From Panax quinquefolius (lineage: Eukaryota > Streptophyta > Magnoliopsida > Apiales > Araliaceae), in assembly GCA_020205615.1 (NCBI GenBank), contig CM035171.1, positions 123,818,893-123,882,892 on the forward strand: DNA of 64,000 nucleotides. Reading direction: 5' to 3'. The notes below the pieces were generated by a model that saw only the letters and a list, made by a program, of their open reading frames with translations, did not search any database and was not told the origin of the DNA. Positions 1-10,831 of the stretch are shown here, in pieces. Made by a program: the position numbers and the translations under genes. How positions within the stretch are numbered: the first letter of the stretch is position 1; every line of letters begins with the position of its first letter.

Positions 1-1228
1 TGGTGGGAGATCAGATAGTCGATCGCTCAGACACTGACTCGGACGATTGCCGAGCGACTTGGACGACTATATTGGTAAGCGGTCGACTTGTTGGAGCGGG
101 TTCGGTCGACTTCAGTCTACGTAATAGCACGATCCTCTGCGTAATCATCTGCATTAGATCGGTTGTAGCGTAATCATCTGCTGTAACAGCACGATCCTCT
201 ACGGCAGGAGCGTCTACGTGCATCTTGCAATACTCTATCACCTTCGACAAGATCTTGCTTGTGACGTTGGGTAGCGGAATCTCGTTATCGGTAAGAATCG
301 TCTTCGATCATGTGCTTTATCGTCTCGTGACTCTAAAGCTACTACCGGTCGACCTCGAAAACCTCGCCACGAGCTCTTGATGTGATCTTCGTGGGCGACA
401 TGGTTCATTGAAGAGATAAGAAACCCTAGGGCCTAGGCTTTGATTGAGGAGAGAAAAATTAAGCGCAAAGAAGTCGAAAGGGGTATTGGGGAATTCGGGG
501 CCTTTTGGGGTTTAAAATGTATCTTTAGGTCAAAATTGTCAACCAATATGACTTGTAAATTTTATATATTTCCTTATTTTTGTAGCAATAGATGACTTGC
601 GATTATACAATAGAAAGAAGTGTTTAAATTATATATTTTTATGCATTTAAAAATCAAAAAAACACCTTCATGAAAAATAAAGTAAAATAAAAAGCCTCAA
701 ACCAATACAAATCATATATAAAAATAAGCAAAAAGTAATATTCTTGAACATCTCATATTAGTTTATTCAATTCCCAACAGATATTAAGGCTAAGCAAATT
801 ACAAAACAATCACTATAAATAATTATTCAATTATTAACATTCTTTCACTCATTAAAAAAAATTTCAACAAAATTATCCCTAAAAATTGTCTACTCATTTG
901 AACTGCCAATAGTTGTGATACTGTCTTCCATTGATTCATTTTCTACCTCATCCTCTTAATCCTCAAGGTCCAACTATAATGATTACGCTACAACCTAATC
1001 TAATGCAGATGCTACAACCTGCATTATGAATATGGTAAATAATTAGAAATATCAATATATAAATAATTAAATATTCATATAAATGTTAAATATATAAAAT
1101 TTTATACGTATAAAATTTACATTGTTAACGACTTGCCGAATTGTGGACGACTAGTCGGGCGCTTTGTCGCCTAAGCGCTTAAGCTCCCGGCTGTCGCCTT
1201 GCCTCGACTTAGCGCCTTGATAACTATG
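1..1228 (-). mobile_element. hAT-type nonautonomous DNA transposon, cut by the left window edge
   Basis: The right end on the plus strand reads CGCCTTGATAACTATG, so the minus-strand terminus is CATAGTTATCAAGGCG. Positions 1-110 are the reverse complement of about 62195-62296, and about 1005-1228 are the reverse complement of about 60665-60890. These are the two ends of the complete hAT element at 60665-62371, so this is a second copy in the opposite orientation. The ends are rich in CGAC/GTCG motifs and the middle (420-950) is AT-rich. No transposase frame is visible. The left target duplication lies outside the window. Confidence 0.75.
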
Positions 1229-1548
1229 ATTTTATATTATATATGTATGATAAATAAATATTAATATTATATATAATACATGATAAATAAATATTAATAT
1301 TATATTATATATGTCTATATATTGCTAAGTATTTACATAATTATACTTTTAATGTTATTCCATAGTGTTATGTTTTGAGTTTTAATGTGTATGAAATTTT
1401 ATTACCAATATACTTTGTTAAGTAAAATAAATAATATATAAATTGCAAGTTGTAAACGACTTGTCGCCATATGGACGCTATGGTTGTCGCCTTGGCGTCC
1501 AGGTAGTCGGCTACTACCATGACTCGCTATGTCGCCGTGACAACTATG
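1229..1548 (-). mobile_element. Second hAT-like element end, partial
   Basis: About 200 bp of AT-rich sequence with TAATATT runs leads to a CGAC/GTCG-rich end (about 1450-1548). That end finishes CGCCGTGACAACTATG, related to but different from the end at 1228. No matching left terminus is visible. The element may be the outer, older copy into which the 1-1228 element inserted, or a truncated end. Confidence 0.5.
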
Positions 1549-2210
1549 CATTTGGGACATTTCGTTGTGGTAAAAATCATTGACCACACAAAATAATTGT
1601 GACCCTTGATTTTATTAAATTGTGGGTAAATTGGGACCCGCAGGGACATAATAGGTTAGCACCTAAGAAATGGGGGTAATTTTTCTGGGATAACTAGGGG
1701 ATAATTCTTGTATTGTGGACCTCACTTATTCCATGTTTGGTAAAATTCATCTGTGGTTGACTGGTTTTGTTCCAAGGAAATGTTTTTTTTCCCTTTTCTT
1801 TTGTTATTTTATTTTAGTCATTTGCTCTGTTATACTCAATGGACAAGGTAATACTTCCTAAGAGTAATATACATCAAATGTTCTCTTTACCTTCACTATT
1901 ACTAAATATTTTTTAAATCACTAGATAAGGTACGGAATAGCTATCCCATTTTCAGTTATCCCGTATGCATCCATACCACGAAATTATATTCCCTATGAAA
2001 TTATCCTCAGTTATTCTATCAGTGAAACAAACAAATCCATAAGGGTTAAACCAGTTATTGCTTATTCTTAATCTTTTGATATTACACAATTTTTAGCTAG
2101 TTATGCAGTTCCTTGTACATATTTCTCTGCAATAATTCTTGATCATAGAAATAAAAGTTTATTTATCTGCACCAATTGATATTTGTTTCACTTTTTCTTT
2201 CTTCCCTCAG
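1549..2210 (+). other. Intron sequence of the EF-hand gene, no coding content seen
   Basis: AT-rich sequence between the hAT ends and the first visible EF-hand exon. It ends in a pyrimidine-rich tract and the acceptor TTCTTCCCTCAG. I see no upstream EF-hand exon here, so earlier exons lie left of the window and the hAT ends above are presumably intronic. Confidence 0.5.
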
Positions 2211-5026
2211 GGAAAGAGACACTGACAAAGATGAGAAACTTAATTTTAAGGAATTTTTTCATGGGCTTTTTGACTTGGTAAGAAACTATGAAGAGGAGTC
2301 CCATAACTCTACACACGAGTCTAATGATTCGCTGGACGCTCCAGCTAGAAAGCTGTTTGCTGATCTTGATAAAGACGCTGATGGGTACTTAGTTAGATTT
2401 TTTTCTTCTGATTATCGAATTTGAGATTTCTTCTAACCTTAACCCATTTTTATACTTGGAAATTAATATAATCATTAACCTAAACTCGCATTTCTTTCAG
2501 ATACTTGTCGGGTGCGGAACTGCTACCTATTATTGGAAAACTTCATCCGTCAGAGCATTATTATGCTAAACAACAGGCAGATTATGTTATACAACAGGTA
2601 TTCATTTAACCGCGGGCTTAGAACCTATTATACATTTGGAATAGATTTCTGTATGCTTTGCTGTTCGAAGTTTCAAACATAAGTCACATATAACTGGGAG
2701 CTGATACACTCGGCGAGTCAGTGGAATAGCCATGAACATTTGGCCAATAATAGGGCTTAATATGGCCGCTTCTTTCCCTGGCCCACTGGAAGAGGATATA
2801 TATGTATTAAAAAACATTACTATTTTAAATAAGGAGTATCAATTTTTTTTAAAAATACCCTTGCCAATTGGATCAAGGCCCGCTTATTTGGTCTATGCAG
2901 TGATATATCTCCCTGACAATTGTAAAGTTAAAATTCCAACTGCGAGATTTGTGTATTCTGTTTTACTTTTTACTAGAAATGAGTATACTTTGTTGAAAAG
3001 CTGAAATAGACTGCTTTTTGTTTAGGAGAAATAGATTGTTCTTTCTTTGAAAATAATTCTTCAGATTTAAGAAATGTTCTTCTTTTCATTGGTTGAGCAG
3101 AAATTTTAATTATTTCTATAGGTCTAGGATTTGGAAGGTTGACATTTGGCTATGCTTAAGATGACTTGGACAGAAATTTTAATTATTTCTATAGGTCTAG
3201 GATATGGAAGGTTGACATTTGGCTATGCTTAAGATGACTTGGACATTGCCTAGTCAGATACCATCAATGTTCTAAAAGGCGGTAGGCCGGGGGTCTAGGC
3301 GGGATTTTTGATTGTAAGCCAATTTTAATATTTTATCTTACATTTATCCAAACAAAACAATAATATAAAACAAAACAATCTATAATAAAGATAATAAAGG
3401 CTTTTGCTTAAAGTTCAAACACATCTTTAACGTATGATTGCTATTAAATAATAAAATTTAAAATTTCAAGAATTCAATTTAATATTAAAACTTAAGAAAC
3501 TAAACATAAATTTAAGAATTATATTGAATTAAAATATTACAAATGTATCATCATTTATATAATTTAAAGTTGGTACAAGTTCAAAAAAGTACAACTATAA
3601 TAAAATTATCCATTTTGATTTGATCTTGTTCACTTATTGTTGTGATTTGATATGCTACAACTTGCATTATGAATATGGTAAATCATTAGAAAAATAAATA
3701 TATGATCTGGTTTGGGTAGGTATTAAAATTAAAAAAAAAACTCTCCGCCTTGCCCGCCTAGGTCCCGCCTAATTTCCTGGAGAGATTGTTTGGCCTAGGT
3801 GAGGCACTAGGGAGGCCTAGCGCCTAGGCAGCCGCCTTTTAGAATACTGGATACCATAGGCAGTGTTAAAAAGGCACTTGTTGAACTAGATGATACTTAT
3901 ATTTTCTTATATACACTTGAAACAGATAATATTTCAAGGTAGTTTACAGCTCATTTTTCCTGCTGAACCCTTCCCCTTTGCAAGATTCATGGTGATTCTT
4001 TTCCCATCTTTGTAGTTTGGGATACATTTGTGCCCTTGTGATTCTAGCTCTTTTAGCATTAAATAGTCCTTATTAATTGGTTTGTATTCACTGTCATAAG
4101 GAGTATCTTGTGATCTCTCCCTTTTAGATATATGCTACTAGAGTTTTCATGGGTAGCTTTATGAAGAGCCAATGCTGGCTTAAGAGCAATTGAGTTAACA
4201 GCTTGAGTGGTCTCTCTTGCCAATTCTCACCCTGAGCTATCGAGCTATCATCAATCTGTTGCAAGCTCTTTTTATTTGAGAAAGATTTTGTCAATTGCTC
4301 AAAATATGTATTTTGTGCTAATTGTTAGAGTTCCCCCATTTTACGGAACATGGTGGTCGTGTTAGGTGAAGTAATCTTTTGTATATGAGAGGAGTTGCTG
4401 TTACCTGGGTACAGAATTGACCTCAACCTACTGTTTAGTTACGTGTCTATCCGTTTAAAATGTGACAATAATGTTAGAAAAGAGGCAGTCAATGTTCAAG
4501 ACAAATGGCAGAAAAGTTTTGACGAATCCAAATGTTTAGAACAATGTTATATGGTCATGATATTTATTAAACTTGTGTGAAAAAATATTTTACAAACAAA
4601 TACTTGGTTTTATTTTTGTAAGAACATTTTCTTGGGCTTTACTTTGATATTTTTCTTGTCAATTTTTTTTCTTCAAAAATATTATTGTTTGCCAATATTG
4701 TTTAATTGTGTTTTCTGATACATTGAAGGCCTCCCATTAGAGAAAATTTAAATTGGCAGTAGGCACCTGCCAATTTAAGGTTGATGAATAATTAGAAAGA
4801 AGTCTCATGAATTTGACTACCATCCAGTTCTGTGCGTATGAGCATTTTATACTCAATATGTAGTTTCTACTGCTGAACTTTTCCATTCTATTTTCTGCAG
4901 GCAGATGCTAACAAAGACGGCCATCTGACTTTGTCTGAGATGATCGATAGCCCGTATGTATTCTATAGCGCTATATTTAATGAAGATGAGGACGACGATT
5001 ATGAATACCACGATGAGTTCCGTTAG
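2211..5026 (+). CDS. EF-hand calcium-binding protein, calumenin/reticulocalbin (CREC)-like, C-terminal exons
   Basis: Three coding exons join in frame: 2211-2384, 2501-2597 and 4901-5026 (stop TAG 5024-5026). All junctions are GT-AG and the phases agree. They encode three canonical 12-residue EF-hand loops: DTDKDEKLNFKE, DKDADGYLSGAE (its Gly codon split by an intron) and DANKDGHLTLSE. Each has Asp at position 1, acidic or Asn ligands at 3 and 5, and Glu at 12, so all three should bind calcium. An acidic Asp/Glu stretch follows, and the protein ends YHDEFR, close to but not the same as an HDEL ER-retrieval signal. CREC-family proteins are multi-EF-hand proteins of the secretory pathway, and plants have homologues with this acidic tail. 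The N-terminal exons, including any signal peptide, are outside the window, so location is inferred from the family. Confidence 0.85.
3100..3245. repeat. 73-bp tandem duplication in an intron
   Basis: Two adjacent copies (3100-3172 and 3173-3245), each starting GAAATTTTAATTATTTC, differ by one visible base (GGATTTGG versus GGATATGG). The duplication lies just left of the hAT MITE and is probably recent slippage or unequal exchange. Confidence 0.9.
3265..3849. mobile_element. Complete hAT-type MITE with 8-bp target duplication
   Basis: A 585-bp element with terminal inverted repeats CAATGTTCTAAAAGGCGG (left) and CAGTATTCTAAAAGGCGG (right, reverse complement). It is flanked by the exact 8-bp direct repeat GATACCAT (3257-3264 and 3850-3857). 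An 8-bp TSD and TIRs starting CA(G/A)TG are typical of the hAT superfamily. The subterminal regions carry repeated CCTAGGCG-like motifs and the core is AT-rich without coding sequence. It sits in the intron before the last EF-hand coding exon. Confidence 0.93.
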
Positions 5027-5040
5027 CTTTGAAAACCTAG

Positions 5041-5302
5041 GTAAGAACATACTTGCATGTGCTTGTGTGATCCATTTGTTTCCAGCCTTTTATGGTGTTG
5101 AATTTGGTGCCAGATTTGCAGGACATTAAGAAAATTCTTATAGTCAAAGTTCAATTGTAACATACATAAATACTACTTACAAAGGGGGGACAAATCTCGT
5201 ATGGAATGTTGCTAAAAATTATTTAATGGTGAGTTGCTCATCTTGTTCTGACTTTTAACCTGGTCTTAATCATCCAGCTCACTTTATGCTGCTTTGTTTC
5301 AG
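5041..5302 (+). other. 3' UTR intron and following UTR exon of the EF-hand gene
   Basis: Fifteen bases after the stop codon is a strong donor, CCTAG|GTAAGAAC. A matching acceptor, CTTTGTTTCAG, ends at 5302. A UTR exon would run from 5303 to roughly 5575. An intron in the 3' UTR could make the transcript sensitive to nonsense-mediated decay, although a stop-to-junction distance of about 15 nt is usually tolerated. Inferred from splice signals only. Confidence 0.5.
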
Positions 5303-5575
5303 ATTAGGGACGCTTGGGCATTTAGATTGGGACAGCTTTCTGAATTTCCAACTTTGCAGGCGAAACAACACATGTAGAACCCCTCTTTTTTCCGTTTGTA
5401 CTCATTTTATTTTTCAAATTATACTTTCTACTACTCAGCTTTGCATAAATTATGAGCATACGATTTGGCGATAGGACATTGAGTTGTGACCACCTTTTAA
5501 TTCGGGAATTGTCTTCCCTTTGAAAGGACATTCTTGTATGTAGACGGATTGTTTGTTAAAATTAGTTCAAGTTGT

Positions 5576-6408
5576 TACTCTTGATTTATCAACTTGTTTA
5601 GAAATTGCCGTTTAGCGGAGCAAAATATCTCACTTGTCTATAGCTTTCTAGTAGACCTTTTGGCCTTAAATGCAAAAACCATGGTCTATTTTACTCCCTT
5701 GGTATATATAAATATGAAAGTTCATTTTGAAAATTTTATTTTAAGAACTTTTAACATAATTAACTCTTAATTTTAAACTATAACATAACACAACTTTCCT
5801 AACTCCGTACCATTATGCTATATTATTTATGTTTCAAAATTAGAGATATATTTTGACTTTTTAAAATTTATTCGCAATTACTTAATTCTTGGAAATGGCT
5901 ACTATAATAATATTACTTACTTTTAAATTATATTATAGTGACGGTGTATCTTAATATATGTTAACATGTAATTTAACCACTCAAATCTTTGTATTAAAAG
6001 TTTTTCTAAATAGTTTAGATTCATATTTATCTTAACTATACAAGAATTCCTTAAGATGCAATCATATACCATCACTTAACCAATAACTTGTATTTATGAT
6101 TATGAATTTTATAAAGAAAAGGAAAATAATTCTATTAGATAACAACTTTCATAATTTCAGAATTACACTCTAATAATTTCATATGTTATCTTTAATAAAA
6201 TACAACAAAATAAAAAACTCACCATACCAATTAGCCTCGCGTATATATCAAGTTCAATCCCGAACTTCAAGCGAAGCTCAATTTTCAGATATATATTATT
6301 ATACACTACTGAAACATAATAATAAACCGAATTGTTCGGAATATTTATGTAGGTTCATTTGATCTAATGATAGTTGAATGAGTACAATAATTCAAAGGTG
6401 ACTGACAC
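5576..6408. other. AT-rich intergenic region
   Basis: No gene, RNA or transposon end is recognised. It separates the convergent EF-hand gene (+) and the acidic-protein gene (-), so it should hold both 3' ends. I could not single out poly(A) signals with confidence in such AT-rich sequence. Confidence 0.5.
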
Positions 6409-6996
6409 TCATTTTTGTTTCCCCCCCTTCTTTTTACCATCTCCAATATCATTATCATCATCATCAGATTCATCGCTAGTATCGGAGTTATCATCATCAT
6501 CTGTATCGGCATCAGAGGCAGGAGAAGGATCAAGACGAGCAGAATCCATAGCCCACCTAATCACCTTATCAACCTCATCCTCTTCTTCTTCACTTTTTGG
6601 CAACACCTGATTACTATTATTCGCAGCAGAAGAATTATAGGAGGGAAGAGATGACTTTAGAGCAACAAATCTAGCAAATAAATCCTCATCAGCATTGCCG
6701 TCAGCAACAACAACAGCCTGGTTTGGCTTGAGATCAGGAAAATTGGTACTACTTATTGGTGGTGGGTTTTGGTTTGATTTGGAAGCTGGGTTTGTTGGTT
6801 TGGAATTAGATCGAAGAGCTTGGAAACGAAGGTCCAGATCTGGGTCAAGTATTTGAGAGGAAGAACCTCGTGACATGTGGGAATCAACGCTGAGCTTTAG
6901 TAAGATATCATCCTCCGTTGCTCGCAATAACTTTTCCACCTCGTCGTCTTCGTCTTCTTTTTTCTCACTTCTTTTCTTTCTACCGCCGCCGCTCAT
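6409..6996 (-). CDS. Uncharacterised highly acidic plant protein, 195 aa, intact
   Basis: A single open frame from ATG (6996) to TGA (6409). The N-terminus is basic (MSGGGRKKRSEKK) and then turns acidic. The middle has the short hydrophobic patches ILLKLSV, LDLRFQALRS and DLFARFVALKSS. After a second acidic run comes VDKVIRWAMDSARLDPSP, which could form an amphipathic helix. The tail is about 30 residues almost all Asp/Ser/Asn, encoded by a GAT/TCA-type trinucleotide tract, and ends in KKKGGKQK. There is no signal peptide or membrane segment. The basic ends and acidic body suit a nuclear or RNA/histone-associated adaptor, but this is a guess; I do not recognise the family. Codon use and an uninterrupted frame support a real gene. 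Upstream on the minus strand, TATATA motifs near 7040-7060 are possible promoter elements. Confidence 0.75.
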   Translation of the reverse strand: MSGGGRKKRSEKKEDEDDEVEKLLRATEDDILLKLSVDSHMSRGSSSQILDPDLDLRFQALRSNSKPTNPASKSNQNPPPISSTNFPDLKPNQAVVVADGNADEDLFARFVALKSSLPSYNSSAANNSNQVLPKSEEEEDEVDKVIRWAMDSARLDPSPASDADTDDDDNSDTSDESDDDDNDIGDGKKKGGKQK

Positions 6997-7029
6997 TATT
7001 ACACTTCTATAGTTCTACTGCATTTCTCT

Positions 7030-7560
7030 ACCGCTCATCATATATAAGTAGAAAATATATAAATAAATAAATCTTATTTTACTATCCTATCAACACCATT
7101 AATGTAAATGTTCGCTATATTTAATAATATATATATATATATTTAAATATAATTATTTTTTGGAAAATATTTATATCCTATTATGATTATGAAATTAACT
7201 CATTATATTAAATATTAGCGATAACGCTTAAAAGTCGCAAAAAGTAGCGTCTAAAAGTTAAAAAGAAAAAGAAAAAAAAAATATTACATTATCTAAAGAC
7301 ACATACCACCGCAATAATTAATACATATTCAATCATCAATACATATTCAACCACCAAAATATCGAAATACTTGAGATGCTAATTTCAAGAAATTTCTAAA
7401 AAACTTCCTTCAAAAATAGATGTCCAAAAAATTCTAAACCTATCTACAAAACTTACAATCATCAATACATATCCAAACCATCAAAAAAATCATCATTCCA
7501 TACTCAAAAATCATCATAACCATGTATAATTAGTTAACTTTACAAAAGACGAAACACAAA
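7030..7560. other. AT-rich intergenic region with short repeats
   Basis: Contains an (AT)n tract near 7128-7142, an A-rich stretch near 7260-7280, and repeats of AATACATATTCAA near 7320-7360. No coding potential is seen. It should include the promoter of the 6996 gene. Confidence 0.5.
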
Positions 7561-9600
7561 AAATACAAACGTGCAGAAAATAGAGAAACAACATGTTGCA
7601 TAAGATCCATTATTTTACAGCTTGCACCAATTATCCTTCAATGTATACCTGAAAATATTTGAAATATAAAATTTATCAAAATATGTGAATCAAAATAAAA
7701 CAAAACACTGAATTAAAACAACATCGATAAAATAACAAAACACACCGATGAGTGATAACGATAAAATGAATTATTGCTATGATACATTTAGGACCAAGTA
7801 CTCAAGTAGAAACTATAGAAGTAATAGAACAAACCCTTTCCCTCCTCCTTAGATCTGTGTCCCAAGCTGCGAGTTCTTTCTCTTTTTTCTTCGGATCCTG
7901 CAAAATTAAAAATAGCAATGTCATTACATTAATGGAATTCAATGGTATATCCACAGTTGCATCATGTTTTTAGCTAAAACCCAGGGCATTAACAACCATT
8001 TGAGGAATGCGTGACTTTGATCCAGGAGCAGCATTCCCATTCTGCAACAAATACCAATATATATAGAAAATATTTAAAAAACATATACAAAGAAAAGTAA
8101 ATAACATCCAAACTGCATCCCAAAACTATCTCAAGTCATAAATGATTATATAAAGTCATCTAGAAAATCGATCGAGGCATTTCTAGGACTGTTGTGCAGT
8201 AATAACACATTTAATATTTGGAATGCTTACATATAATTACAATTGCATATACATAAAGAAATATTATTAAACATGACCATTTGACTAATCATGTATTCTT
8301 ATGACCGTATGAGTTATAACCAAATTCAATTGTTGTTGCTCATTTCCACGTCTTATATAATTCTGAAAAATCAATTTCTAAATATTGTAATTCTGATCGT
8401 GTCAAATTTATATTCTATTCTTAATCAATTCAAGGGCTTATGACTTATGAGTCATTGTCATAACAGATTACAAAACACTGAAATAGTATAATTTCAAAGA
8501 AAATGTCCACCATTATGCCTTTAATTACAATACAGATATTAGGTACCCACTAAAATTCGCTCAAATGTTTGTATCTTAATTTAGTCTAGTAAGGAAAAGT
8601 GCTAATTACTGTAACATCCTTCTAAATTACCAAAACCTAGGTACTCCAGATCTAGATCATGATCCCACGATACCAAATTAACAACAAAATCCAAAATCCC
8701 ATCCAATAAAATACGGACATACAAATAAATATCAAACAAATGACCAAATTAGTCCACTCATTGAAACAAAACGAAATTAATTACCTCAATGTTTTTACGT
8801 GGGTGTTGTTCCCCAACACTTAACATACCTAATTAAAAATGGCAAATTATTTTTCAAGAAAATAACATATATATAATACATACATACATTGATACATGAA
8901 AATTACCAGTTAAAATTAGAAATAGTAAGTATTGGGTTGACTTCGAAGGCTAATCAAATATTTAGCTCTAAAACCCCAAGAAATATAAAAACCATAAATT
9001 AGCAGAAATTCTCAAACATCAATGCTCAATATTGAACCCTCTCTTCTTCAAATACCCACTGAATACTGTAGCTTAACCTAAACCCACCAGAAATTCTTAA
9101 ATGTTATTCTACATACCAAAAGACTTTAAAATTAGGACTATTCCGAACAAAAATACCTCAAAATTAAATCAAATTGTAAAAGTTTTGTATAATAATCAAA
9201 AGGAAAAACAAAAGGCTACCTTGGGGGAATTAGGCGAAAAGATAGATAACGAAAGATGAAGTCGATGCAGAAGAGGAGGGTCAATTGGAACTTCCAGCCT
9301 CAGGAACCCAATTTGATTCTAAGTACTTTCTCTATGCATTGGATCGTATATTAGGGGCTGAGTATGAGAGAGAAAAGATTTAGGGGAGTTGAGAGGGATA
9401 AAGTTATTAGGGGCTGGGTATCAGATCTGTGTGTAAGAACAGAGAGAGAGAAAGAGGTTTGAATCGTAAAGTAAGAATGAGAGAGAGAGAGAGGAGAGGT
9501 TTGAAATTTGATTAGGGGGTTTGAGAGAGAGCTGCTGACATGGAATTGGATGGGACGCTTATGTATTTCTCTCTCTGCTCTGTTTTATATTATAGAATAC
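7560..9600 (-). pseudogene. Minus-strand spliced unit with a SCAMP-like exon, probably a broken gene
   Basis: A run of exon-like blocks with good minus-strand splice signals: a TCTC-rich leader (about 9545-9220, donor CCCAAG|GTAGCC), 8828-8785, 8041-7981, 7897-7835 and one starting at 7648. The 7897-7835 block is 63 nt and reads DPKKKEKELAAWDTDLRRRE. This closely resembles the N-terminal heptad region of plant secretory carrier membrane proteins (SCAMPs). The block at 7648 reads VYIE then, after a 1-nt shift, DNWC, loosely like the next SCAMP segment, but meets stops. The only ATG in 8828-8785 does not stay in frame with the SCAMP-like block, because the 61-nt exon changes phase. No membrane exons are seen. 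It is either a decayed SCAMP copy or a transcribed noncoding derivative. Confidence 0.4.
9441..9500. repeat. GA/CT microsatellite in a probable 5' leader
   Basis: Runs of AGAGAGAG at about 9441-9450 and 9479-9493. Read on the minus strand these are CT-rich, as is common in plant 5' UTRs. They lie just inside the presumed start of the minus-strand unit. TATAATATAAAA on the minus strand near 9580-9595 is a possible TATA box. Confidence 0.6.
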
Positions 9601-9956
9601 AATTTAGTTTATTTAGTCCTGAAGGTGAACATCTATCACTAAAAGGTCATCTTCTATCCATGTTACAAAGTTTGTCTGCATCTTTTTTAGCAACGTCTTG
9701 ATATAACAACTCTTTTTATTAAAAGAATCACTTTTTTTTAAATCACTTTTTTCCTGAATCACTTTAAATCACTTATTGTTTGTTCAAACTAAAGTTCAAA
9801 ATTTAAAATCACCTTATAGTGACCAAACGCATTAAACATTACTGTAGCAAACACTATAACTAAACATACCCTAAAACGCTTCCTTAACTACAATGTAGAT
9901 TATGGAGCTGATTATAAATGTGTGTGTATTAGCTTTCTATGTTTGGTAGGGCAATA

Positions 9957-10831
9957 TTGCACCATTTCTATGAAATCGACTTTCTAAAAGAGATTTTCCT
10001 TTTAATTCTTCTTTTATGTTTTCTAGTTGGGAGTTACCAAGATAAAGAGGCTTGATAATGTTTATTCTGGTTTCTTCATTTTGAATTTTTAGCTTCTCCC
10101 TTTAGTGTCCCCATTTTCTTTCATTCTGTGTTATTCAGCTAGAATTATTTAAGTAATCCCACACTGCATAAAGAATGGTGTGAAAAATCTTTCCTAAAAT
10201 TTATAGACTTGGCTAGACCATGATCTGATTTACTTGGGTTTCAGGCCATCAATTATTAAGGTTGCCATAGACACGTGGACATAAGATATTACTACGATAT
10301 ACTAAGGTCATGGACGCTTCCTACGCATACTAAGGTTGCTGTAGACACACGGGACATAAGATATCCCCCCAAAAATTTTTTGTTATTTTGGGGCGATTTG
10401 CACCATTTCTATGAAATCCACTTTCTAAAAGAGATTTTCCTTTTAATTCTTCTTTTATATTTTCTGGTTGGGAGTTACCAAGAATAAAGAGGCTTGATAA
10501 TGTTTATTTTGGTTTCTTCATTTTGAATTTTTAGCCTCTCCCTTTAGTGTCCCCATTTTCTTTCATTCTGTGTTATTCAGCTAGAATTATTTAAGTAATC
10601 CCACACTGCATAAAGAATGGTGTGGAAAATCTTTCCTAAAATTTATAGACTTGGCTAGACCATGATTCGATTTACTGGGTTTCAGCCATCAATTATTAAG
10701 GTTGCCATGTATTAACGCGGGACATAAGAGATTACTACGCATACTAAGGTTGTGACGCTTCCTACGCATACTAAGGTTGCCATGAATACACGTGGACATA
10801 AGATATTCCCCCAAAATTTATTATTTTGGGG
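9957..10831. repeat. 441-bp direct duplication ending in a CCCCAAAA hairpin
   Basis: Copy 1 is about 9957-10393 and copy 2 about 10398-10831; both start GCACCATTTCTATGAAATC and share nearly all internal sequence. Each also contains a smaller repeat built on TACTAAGGTTGC and GGACATAAGATAT. Copy 2 ends in a perfect palindrome, CCCCAAAAT-TTATT-ATTTTGGGG (about 10809-10831), directly against the first retrotransposon LTR. Copy 1 ends in a degraded form. No coding capacity is seen. Confidence 0.85.

Noticed and set aside
2602..3004. Overlapping frames on both strands after the second EF-hand exon
   Set aside because: The region is an intron bounded by clear GT-AG sites, and the frames show no similarity to EF-hand or other proteins.
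6345..6654. Several frames on both strands rich in Ser, Ile or Met
   Set aside because: They are shadows of the GAT/TCA repeat that encodes the acidic tail of the 6409-6996 gene.
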